Shown in pieces: positions 1-7,350 of a stretch of DNA of 7,477 nt. The DNA is from CAJBLF01 sp964495825 (GTDB lineage Bacteria > Patescibacteriota > Gracilibacteria > Absconditabacterales > Absconditicoccaceae), in contig CAZBWI010000007.1 of NCBI GenBank assembly GCA_964495825.1, forward strand, positions 1 to 7,477. Direction: 5' to 3'. Within the stretch, counting starts at the first letter, position 1; each line of letters starts with the position of its first letter. The position numbers were made by a program, and so were the translations under genes. The notes beneath the pieces are model-generated. The model was not told where the DNA came from, searched no databases, and saw only the letters and a list, made by a program, of their open reading frames with translations.

Positions 1-46
1 TTTCACACTCACAAGTGGCTATTTTTTCTATAGGGGTTTTTAGTAG

Positions 47-940
47 TCATGAACTGGTTATAATGATAATTTAAACAGTTTCAACTACTCTAGACCCTTA
101 TTTTTAACTAAATTCATTTTTTATGCTTTGAAAGAAAGACAGCAATTTATCAGAGATACATTGGTTGCTCGTGGAAGTATCCCCGCATTAAATAAAAACG
201 ATATAGACAAAATTCAAATCCCCATCCCACCACTTCCAGTCCAAGAAGAAATTGTAAAAATCTTAGATACCTTCACGGAGCTAGAGGCGGAGCTAGAGGC
301 GAGAAAAAAGCAGTATGAGTATTATAGGGATAGTTTATTGAGTTTTACAGATGATGAAGTGGAGTGGAAGACTCTTAAAGAAATAATGAAACGTAATAAG
401 TGAACCACAATAACAGCAGGAGAAATGAGAGAATTAGATAAAAAAGATGGTATTGTAAAAATCTTTGCTGGATGAAAAACTTTTGCTATGGTAAATCCTG
501 AAGATATCCCAGAAAAAGACATTCATAATGTACCATCAATTATTGTAAAATCTCGTTGAATTATTGAATTTGAATACTATGATAAACTGTTTAGCCATAA
601 AAACGAGTTTTGGTCTTATTATAGCGATAATGAGAAAATTAATACAAAATATATATTCTACTTTCTAAAAACAAAAGAGCCTTATTTTCAGAATATTGCA
701 AATAGGATGCAAATGCCACAAATTTCCTTACCAGATACTGATAAGTTCAAAATTCCAATTCCAATAAGAAACTGACAACCAGACTTACAAAAACAACAAG
801 AAATAGTTGCAATCCTCGACAAATTTGATGCTCTGGTGAATGATCTTTCTAGTGGTCTCCCTGCAGAGCTAGAAGCTCGTAGAAAACAATACGAGTATTA
901 TAGAAATACATTGCTTACTTTTAAACCATTAGAGAAGTAG
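47..940 (+). CDS. hsdS: Type I restriction-modification specificity subunit HsdS (5' part missing or disrupted)
   Basis: HsdS chooses the DNA target of the HsdM/HsdR complex through two target-recognition domains (TRDs) held apart by helical spacers. What is visible is the tail of TRD1, a central spacer (PIPPLPVQEEIVKILDTF at about 212-277, then two ELEA repeats and KKQYEYYRDSLLSF), a complete TRD2, and a second spacer (QEIVAILDKF then ELEARRKQYEYYRNTLLTF) ending in TAG at 938. The paired spacers and ELEA repeats are typical of type IC (EcoR124I-like) subunits. Four TGA codons (401, 473, 557, 773) must be read as Gly. The start is uncertain: the frame meets TAG TAG at 41-46, no in-frame ATG lies between there and TRD2, and the only early alternative start is TTG at 128. 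The piece may be the 3' part of a longer gene hit by a frameshift, or a recombined or truncated copy. hsdM is not in the window. The stop is one base before the next ATG, so the two genes are probably cotranscribed and translationally coupled. Confidence 0.88.
278..301 (+). repeat. Perfect 12-bp tandem repeat (2 copies) in the central spacer of hsdS
   Basis: The unit gagctagaggcg occurs twice with no mismatch (278-289, 290-301) and lies in frame, encoding ELEA-ELEA. The distal spacer of the same protein has only one ELEA (at about 866-877). In EcoR124I versus EcoR124II, two versus three copies of the equivalent TAEL unit change the length of the non-specific gap in the recognition site. This repeat sits in the same place and is likely to have the same effect. 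The 12-bp length keeps the frame when copies are gained or lost. Confidence 0.9.
305..346 (+). repeat. HsdS conserved helical spacer, proximal copy
   Basis: Encodes KKQYEYYRDSLLSF, matched by KQYEYYRNTLLTF at 884-922. The two DNA copies are clearly related but diverged, so this is the ancient internal duplication of type I S subunits rather than a recent event. Such paired spacers form the antiparallel coiled coil that contacts the two HsdM subunits, and they can serve as homology for TRD exchange. Confidence 0.8.
884..922 (+). repeat. HsdS conserved helical spacer, distal copy
   Basis: Encodes KQYEYYRNTLLTF near the C-terminus of HsdS, the partner of the copy at 305-346. It follows a single ELEA unit, compared with two in the central spacer. 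Confidence 0.8.
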
Positions 941-941
941 A

Positions 942-2468
942 ATGACTCAAAATATTTTGGATTTATGAAATGAAGATGCTAAGAAATTTTTTCTTGACGA
1001 AAAAAGATATTTTACTTTTGATCTACCAAAGTATTTTACTTTTAATGAAATGTTACAGCAAATTTCTCTAAAGCTAAAAAACAGAAAAATATCTGATTTT
1101 TATTGAAAATATACACAAAAAAATCAAAAAGGCATACAAAAAACAAAAAAAAACAACCCGTCCTTTTTTGAGAATGTAAATTATAAACTATTCAACAATA
1201 AAAATGGTGAATATTCTTGGAGATTATTTCAATTAATTCATCCTGCTCTTTATGTTTCACTTGTTAATGAAATCACAAAAAAAGATAATTGGGATATTAT
1301 TCTATGAAAATTAAAAGAGAAAAGTTTGATTGAATCTGAAAGTATTCCTATAATAAAAAGTGAAAATAATAAAACAGATAAATGAGAACAAATTTTAACT
1401 TGGTGGGAAGAAGTAGAGCAGAAATCAATTTCATTAGCATTAGATTATAGCTATATTTTCCATACCGATATTATAGATTGTTATGGTTCAATATACACTC
1501 ATTCTATTTCCTGGGCATTACATACAAAACCAATAGCAAAACAAGAAAGAAATAATAAAACCCTTATCGGAAACATTATTGATAGTCACTTACAATATAT
1601 GGCAAATTGACAAACAAATGGAATTCCACAGGGTTCTATTCTGATGGACTTTATTGCCGAGATAGTCTTGAAATATGTAGATATAGAGTTATCAAAAAAA
1701 TTAAAAGATCTAAATGATATGGATTTTAAAATAATTAGATATAGAGACGATTATAGGATTTTTGTTAATAATCCAGAAACTGGAAAAAAAATAATAAAAG
1801 AGTTATCAATTACTTTGGCTGATTTAGGAATGAGAATTAATTCAGAAAAGACAATATTTTCTAGCGATATTATTAACAGCTCAATAAAAGTCGATAAACT
1901 TTTTTGGCTAACAAACAGTTCTAGAAATCAGAACATAACAAAACATTTATTGATAATAAAAGATTTATCAGAAAAATATAGAAATTCTTGAACATTAATC
2001 ATAGAATTACAAAAATTTTATGAAAAAATTTATAAAAGAAGTAATTTCAAAAATATTGAAGTTTTAATTTCAATTATTACTGATATTGCTTTTAAAAATC
2101 CAAGGACATACCCTATTTCAGTTTCAATTTTGGGGAAATTAATTTCTACTTTAAATATTGAAAATAAAAAATCTATTATTGAAAAAATCTCTAAGAAAAT
2201 TAAGAGACTTCCAAATACAGAAGTTTTAGATTTATGGTTACAAAGATTAACATTAAAGTTTGATGAAACTAAAGAATACGAAGGTGAATTGAGTAAAAAA
2301 ATAAAAAATGCCGATATAAAAATTTGGAATTCAGATTGGTTAAACAGTGATCTTCAAAAAATCATAAATGAAACAAAAATTATTAACGAAGAAGAAATTA
2401 AAAAAATGGATGAATATCCAAATTTAGATGAGATTGATTTATTTGAAAGTAAAACAAACTATTATTAA
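942..2468 (+). CDS. UG/Abi-type defence reverse transcriptase embedded in the type I R-M operon
   Basis: 508 residues with six TGA codons read as Gly (966, 1104, 1305, 1383, 1608, 1989). RT motifs are clear: motif A with FHTDIIDCYGSIYTHS (D176 as likely first catalytic Asp, D179 nearby), motif B GIPQGS (227-232), motif C YRDD (267-270) followed by YRIF, and a motif D-like segment with LGMRINSEKT. The N-terminal ~165 residues (with RLFQLIHPALYVSLVNEI at about 94-111) precede motif A; the C-terminal ~170 residues are Lys/Glu-rich and helical, like the repeat-type helical tail of Abi/UG reverse transcriptases. No maturase, integrase or protease domain is seen, and nothing suggests a group II intron or retron. 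Family knowledge: UG/Abi enzymes (AbiA, AbiK, DRTs) protect against phage by DNA synthesis, often template-independent. My best guess is a single-gene class such as DRT4 (UG15) or DRT5 (UG16), but the exact class is uncertain. It starts one base after the hsdS stop, with purine-rich AGAGAAG at 931-937 as a possible weak ribosome site. Confidence 0.9.
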
Positions 2469-2489
2469 TTTAAATTTAATCTATATATA

Positions 2490-5400
2490 ATGCCGACAAA
2501 CAAAAACATCAATCTAGTAGCTCAAAATACTCAAAGCACCGTAATTGCTCAATTTACTCCATCTCCAAAAAGATTTGAAAACTATCAAAGTGAAGCTGAG
2601 CTAGAAAAAGAGTTTATTGCACAACTCCAATCACAAGCTTACGAATATATTAGTATTCAAAACGAAAATGATTTGATTAGTAATTTAAGAAAACAACTAG
2701 AAAAATTAAATAACTATCAATTTTCTGATAATGAATGGAAACATTTTTTTGAAAAAGAAATTGCAAATCCAAATCAAGGCATTGAAGAAAAAACTACTAC
2801 TATCCAAGAAGACTATATCAAAATCTTGAAATGTGATAATGGGTCAGAAAAAAATATTTATCTGTTAGATAAAACAAACATACATAACAACAGTTTACAA
2901 GTCATAAATCAATATGAAACTGAAGATGGAACAAGATCAAATCGTTATGATGTAACCATTTTAGTAAATAGATTACCTCTTGTCCATGTTGAACTCAAAA
3001 AAAGAGGTGTAGCTATTCAAGAAGCATTTAATCAAATCAATCGCTATCAAAGAGAAAGTTTTTGGGCATCAAGCTGATTATTTGAATACATTCACATATT
3101 TGTGATTTCCAACGGAACTCATACCAAGTATTATAGCAATACTACTCGTTTTTCTCATATCAAAGAACAAACAAACAAAAATGCTAAAAAATGAAAAAAA
3201 TCAAGCAATAGTTTTGAATTTACTAGCTGGTGGGCAGATCATACCAATAAACCAATAACCGATTTGATAGATTTTACAAAAACTTTTTTTGCAAAACACA
3301 CAATATTAAATATTTTGACTAAATATTGTGTTTTCACTGTTGATAAATCACTTTTGGTAATGAGACCTTATCAGATAGTAGCCACAGAAAAAATCATAAA
3401 TAAAATACAAATAAGCACTAATTACAAAAAATATGGGACAATAGAAGCTGGTGGATACATTTGGCATACGACAGGATCAGGAAAAACTCTCACAAGTTTC
3501 AAAACAGCACAACTTGCAAGCAAACTTCCTTATATTGATAAAGTTCTGTTTGTCGTTGATAGGAAAGATCTAGACTATCAGACAATGAAAGAATATGACA
3601 AATTTGAAAAATGAGCTGCCAATAGCAACACTAGCACAGCAAAACTACAAAAACAACTTGAAGATCCAAAAGCAAAAATAATTATAACAACAATTCAAAA
3701 ACTTGATAAATTTATCAAAAAAAATAAAGACCATACTATTTTTAATGGACAAATTGTCCTCATATTTGATGAGTGTCATCGTTCACAATTTGGAGATATG
3801 CATAAAGCAATTACAAAAGCATTTAACAAATATCATATTTTCGGATTTACGGGGACACCTATTTTTGCAATAAATGCATCATCTAGTGGACATCCAGATT
3901 TGAAAACTACCGAGCAAGCATTTGGAGAGAAATTACATACTTATACTATTGTTGATGCAATTACTGACAAAAATGTATTACCTTTCAAAGTGGATTATGT
4001 TTCTACTGTCAAAGAAGCCGAAAATATAGAAGACGAACAAGTAAAAAATATTGATAGAGAAAAAGCTCTTTGTGATCCAAAAAGAATTAGTAATATTGTC
4101 AAATATATTCTTGATCATTTTGATCAGAAAACCCAAAGAAATAGTTTTTATACACTCAAAGAAAGAAGACTTAGAGGATTCAACTCTATTTTTGCAGTAG
4201 CTTCTATTGAAATGGCAAAACTTTATTATAATGAATTCCAAAAACAGCTAAAAGATTTACCAAGCGATCAACAATTAAAAGTTGCAACAATTTTTAGTTA
4301 TGCAGCCAACGAAGAAGAACCAGACGGAACAATTGATGAAAACTTAGAAGATACAACTGAACTTGATGCAAGTTCCAGAGACTTCTTAGAAAATGCTATC
4401 AAAGATTATAATACAATGTTTGGGACTTCTTACGACACTTCTGCTGATAAATTTCAAAATTATTATAAAGATGTAAGCCAAAGAGTAAAAGACAGAGAAA
4501 TTGATATTCTTATCGTGGTAAATATGTTTTTGACATGATTTGATGCTACAACACTAAATACATTATGGGTTGATAAAAACTTGAGATTACATGGCCTTCT
4601 TCAAGCTTTTTCAAGGACAAATCGTATCTTGAATAGTATAAAAACTTTTGGTAATATAGTATGTTTTCGCAATCTTGAAAAAAGAACAAACGAGGCTATA
4701 GCACTTTTTGGAGATAAAGAAGCAAGTTGAATTGTGTTATTAAAAGCTTTTGATGAATATTATAATTGATACCAAGATAATGGGAAAGAAATAAAATGAT
4801 ACAAAAATTTAGTTGCTGAATTAACTGAAAATTTTCCACTTTGAGTTAGAATTGATTCAGAAAAAGACAAAAAAGATTTTATAAAACTTTATGGTGGTAT
4901 TTTAAGAATCCGTAATATTTTGACAACCTTTGATGAATTTGCTAACAAAGAAATTTTAACACCAAGAGATATACAAGATTATCATAGTATGTATATTGAT
5001 CTGTATAATGAATTTAGAAAATGAAATGATGCAGAAAAAGAAAACATTAATGATGATCTTGTTTTTGAAATGGAACTTATTAAACAAATAGAAATAAATA
5101 TTGATTATATTTTGGAACTTATCAAAAAATATCATGCAGATCATACTAAAAACAAAGAAATACTTGCCGATATCAAAAGAGCTATAGAATCAAGTGTTGA
5201 ACTCCGTAATAAAAAGGATTTGATTGAGCAATTTATTGAATCTCTTGATATATCTTCATCTATAGATGATGATTGGATTACTTATGTAGAAAAAAAGAAA
5301 AAAGAGGAAATAGAAAAGATTATCAAGGATGAAAACCTCAATCGTGATGAAACATATAAATTTATACAAAATGCTTTTAGAGACTGAGTTATAACAACTA

Positions 5401-5543
5401 CAGGAACAGATATTACAAAAATCCTCCCTCCAATTTCTCGTTTTAGTCCAGATAGACAAAGAACACAAAAAAAAGAAAGTGTAATTGAAAAACTAATGAG
5501 ATTTTTTGAAAGATTTTTTGATATTTCTAAGAAAGAAATGTAA
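2490..5543 (+). CDS. hsdR: Type I restriction enzyme R subunit HsdR (nuclease and translocase)
   Basis: 1017 residues, close to EcoR124I HsdR in size. This subunit pulls DNA past the bound HsdM/HsdS complex using ATP and cuts unmodified DNA at a distance. Domains in order: N-terminal PD-(D/E)xK nuclease with D154 (RYDVTILVN) and E168-x-K170 (ELKKRG), followed by QxxxY-like NQINRYQRESFW; SF2 helicase motor with Walker A HTTGSGKT (326-333), motif II DECH (427-430), motif III GFTGTP (452-457), motif V FLTGFDA with G683, and motif VI QAFSRTNR (705-712); then a Lys/Glu-rich helical C-terminal part. All catalytic motifs are intact. Ten TGA codons are read as Gly (3075, 3192, 3612, 4536, 4728, 4767, 4797, 4842, 5022, 5385); the one at 4536 encodes the motif V glycine. 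ATG 2490 is the first start after the RT stop and places the nuclease core at the usual distance. No Shine-Dalgarno is evident in the 21-base A/T gap. Confidence 0.96.
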
Positions 5544-5624
5544 TATTTATTATGATGAAGAATATGGAAAGGAATTCCCAGAAAAAAATCGGATATATTA
5601 GTTTTAAATATAAAAAATTTTCTC

Positions 5625-6287
5625 ATGAAAAAACGCTCCCTACTTATAACCACGATTGCCCTTCTAACTCTCACCGGCTGTACTCTCAAAACAAATGAAT
5701 GATGAATAATGAATGATGAATGATGAACCTTGCCTACTGGTAGCCAGGTAATGAATGATACTATGCCATACTCCGGAGAGCTCACTATCGCAGGAGTCGG
5801 CCCGGATGAAAGCTTCGAACCTAATGTAGCAGCAGGGACCTTGGTGCTGAAGAGAACCTTCGAAGATCATGCTGACCATATCTTCATCGATAGACAATCC
5901 CGAAGTAATTACTTGGATATCCAAGACGATCTCATTCCGGGAAATACCGTGAAGTTCGCCGGTACGACGAAAGCGCTGGACGCCGCAGCAGGCAATCATT
6001 ACTACCAGGTGGTGACGATAGACGAACTGAAAGTAGTAGGCCAACCAAGCCAAGCTGACGTAGAGAACCTGATACAACAATATGGATACTGTGAAACGGA
6101 CGACGATTGTATCGGTATCTATGGACAATGTCCCCTTTCATGCCACATCGCGATCAACAAGAACTACCAAACGACCGTAGAGAAGATCATTACTAACTTC
6201 TGGAATCATCAAAGTCCACAGTGTACGTATAAGTGTCCGAAGATAACGAAGGTGGGGTGTGATAATTACAAATGTATAGTAGAGTAG
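5625..6287 (+). CDS. Secreted lipoprotein with eight-cysteine C-terminal region
   Basis: 220 residues. MKKR, a hydrophobic stretch (LLITTIALLTL) and lipobox LTGC with C19 mark a type II (lipoprotein) signal peptide, so the protein should be anchored on the outer face of the cytoplasmic membrane. A short linker rich in N, D, E and G (about 24-35) is encoded by a heptamer repeat and contains four TGA=Gly codons in two pairs (5700-5705, 5721-5726). Residues ~47-140 look like a beta-rich, OB-like domain (GNTVKFAGTTKALD, YYQVVTIDELKVVG); this is a guess from pattern. Residues 156-217 carry eight Cys (156, 162, 169, 173, 200, 204, 212, 217), starting CETDDDC and ending CDNYKC, which could make four disulfides. 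The function is not recognised. GC is much higher than in hsdR; the 81-base gap from hsdR is AT-rich and could hold a promoter, but I see no convincing -35/-10 pair and no terminator. ATG 5625 is chosen because it gives the full signal peptide. Confidence 0.85.
5694..5728 (+). repeat. Five degenerate 7-bp tandem repeats (RATGAAY) in the lipoprotein gene
   Basis: Heptamers in order: aatgaat, gatgaat, aatgaat, gatgaat, gatgaac. They directly follow the signal peptide and lipobox codons. Since 7 is not a multiple of 3, gain or loss of one unit would shift the frame of the mature lipoprotein. In the present frame the repeats encode a linker with two Gly-Gly pairs made from TGA TGA. Confidence 0.85.
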
Positions 6288-6326
6288 TAAAAGAAAAAAT
6301 TAAAAAAAATTTATTTCCACAGACTC

Positions 6327-6579
6327 ATGTGATACGTCTATATCCTTCGTTGTAAGGACAAAAATTTCTACACTGGGATCACCAACGACTTAGCCAAACA
6401 CATCTTCGACCACAACAATTCCAAATGCTGAGTGAGGTATACGAAGAGCAGGAGACCGGTGAAGCTAGTCCGATCGAAAAAAACAAAGGATCAAATATCA
6501 GCTATGAAGGTAAAATACAAAATAGAGATATAGCAGACCCCAGAAGGAATTGCTGATAGACAAAAGCGCTACGCGCTAA
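6327..6579 (+). pseudogene. GIY-YIG endonuclease domain protein (UPF0213 type), frameshifted near the 3' end
   Basis: From ATG 6327 the frame reads MGYVYILRCKDKNFYTGITNDLAKH, the YVYIL...YTGIT core of single-domain GIY-YIG proteins, then CGVRYTKSRRPVKLV, the usual second conserved block. TGA=Gly occurs at 6330 and in the KCGVRYTK block. The frame ends at TAG 6531 after 68 residues (ISAMKVKYKIEI), but the expected family ending SRPQKELLI continues in another frame from 6532 and stops at TAA 6577. A loss of two bases or gain of one near 6530 explains this. Other changes suggest decay: the family's usual RR before ..EH is KH (DLAKHIFDH), and the Glu of the AMKREY-like helix, a probable metal ligand, is Lys (AMKVKY). 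Intact relatives have about 80-100 residues and are presumed DNA nucleases of unclear role. A short but functional 68-residue protein is possible but less likely. It starts 39 bases after the lipoprotein stop, with no visible ribosome site. Confidence 0.75.
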
Positions 6580-6638
6580 ATGCACCGCGACAAAAAGTGG
6601 AGTCAAAAAGAAGGGGTAATAAAATCGTATACTACGAG

Positions 6639-6659
6639 CCGCGGATAAGCGGATTTTTT
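6639..6659 (+). terminator. Probable intrinsic terminator
   Basis: A short GC hairpin, CCGC (6639-6642), loop ggataa, GCGG (6649-6652), is followed by A and six T (6654-6659). It lies after the GIY-YIG remnant and just before a promoter-like sequence, which fits the end of the upstream transcript. The stem is only 4 bp, so the call is tentative. Confidence 0.45.
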
Positions 6660-6665
6660 GTTAAA

Positions 6666-6695
6666 TTGACTTTTGCTATAAATATATAGGATAAA
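6666..6695 (+). promoter_or_regulatory. Candidate sigma70-type promoter for the 204-residue gene
   Basis: TTGACT at 6666-6671 matches the -35 consensus in five of six positions. GATAAA at 6690-6695 is a fair -10 with an 18-bp spacer; the spacer itself is A/T-rich with TATA runs (6677-6688), so the exact -10 is uncertain. It sits right after the putative terminator and about 28 bases before ATG 6723, a consistent arrangement. Confidence 0.5.
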
Positions 6696-6722
6696 TACTA
6701 TTTTATCAGATACCATTATCAT

Positions 6723-7337
6723 ATGGAACCGATCACTCTCAGGAAACAGATAGATGAAAGCACGGTCGTACACACGCTCGTCGAGGTCCATAAAATCAGG
6801 AAGATCAGCAAAGAACAGCTGAATGATATCCTGAGCGTACAACCCAACTATCTCCCTCCGGTTGTAAAGAGGGCGAATGAATTTTTGGAGAAACTGGCAC
6901 ATCTCACTAAGATGTACAAACTGCAGGATGTATGCAGTGATTATGCATATGCAAAAAAACATCCCGATCACGTCCAAGCGGTAGAGGAGTATTTCAAAAA
7001 AGAATGATTTTCCGATAAGTGCGGAGATGATATCGTAGCGCTCGGATGTATTTACGAAGCTATCGGCAAGTTCTGTATCAGTACCAAAAAATTCTTCAAG
7101 GAAATTGCAGGGACTCCATGAGAGACGAGAAGCCAATTAATTGCTAATATATTAGAGACACTTGATGATGATCTAGCAGAACGTGAACAAGATATGCTGG
7201 ATGTAAACAGATATGCATTCCGATTTTTCAAGAAATTGATCGAGAAGAACAAAAAAAATCTGCCACGTGGCATAAGCGCTGATGAGATGATCGGATATAT
7301 GAAGATGTACATCTATGATGATGAGCTGAATAGATAG
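6723..7337 (+). CDS. Unrecognised 204-residue helical protein
   Basis: I do not recognise this family. The frame runs from ATG 6723 (MEPITLRKQIDES) to TAG 7335, with TGA=Gly at 7005 (residue 95, KKEGFSDK) and 7119 (residue 133, TPGETR). Without recoding it would stop after 94 residues. It has no signal peptide or membrane segment and is therefore probably cytoplasmic. Composition is rich in Lys, Glu, Asp and Leu with mostly helix-like patterns; there are four Cys (71, 100, 109, 118), three of them within 19 residues, which is not a clear zinc-site spacing. The C-terminal part has an acidic/basic helix pair (LETLDDDLAEREQDML, FRFFKKLIEKNKKNL). It appears to be a single-gene unit, with a terminator and promoter upstream and no gene in the remaining window. 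GC is like that of the lipoprotein gene, not the R-M operon. Coding confidence comes from the length of the frame across two Gly-coding TGAs. Confidence 0.8.
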
Positions 7338-7350
7338 TGTTATAGCAAAG

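Noticed and set aside
900..945. A retron-type noncoding RNA (msr/msd) upstream of the reverse transcriptase.
   Set aside because: The RT starts one base after the hsdS stop, leaving no room for an RNA gene, and no inverted-repeat pair typical of retrons is seen in the adjacent coding sequence.
128..5387. Reading the window with the standard code, giving many short broken genes (a decayed R-M locus).
   Set aside because: All breaks are TGA, none TAA or TAG, and the joined products have complete, correctly spaced motifs in HsdR and the RT. Recoding explains everything with one assumption.
5552..5650. Small + strand open frame of about 32 codons (MMKNMERNSQKK...) between hsdR and the lipoprotein.
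   Set aside because: It overlaps the lipoprotein start in another frame, has lysine-rich composition expected of AT-rich DNA, and shows no ribosome site or known motif.
5694..5728. The heptamer repeat as a CRISPR array or iteron origin.
   Set aside because: The units are contiguous with no spacers, very short and inside a coding frame. No replication gene or DnaA-type site is nearby.
5282..6128. Minus-strand open frames opposite the end of hsdR and the lipoprotein gene.
   Set aside because: They cross a gene boundary and have low-complexity stretches (SSFIIHHSF) that are just the complement of the heptamer repeat. The + strand has a signal peptide and lipobox.
6565..6577. Inverted repeat AGCGC-TAC-GCGCT as a terminator.
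   Set aside because: No T-run follows on the + strand. On the minus strand four T follow, but there is no minus-strand gene for it to serve. A 5-bp stem in the remnant's tail is likely chance.
6603..7136. Minus-strand open frame of 177 codons opposite the 204-residue gene.
   Set aside because: It has no recognisable motif or start signals, and overlaps a + strand gene that is better supported by promoter context and length once TGA is read as Gly. It looks like an antisense shadow.
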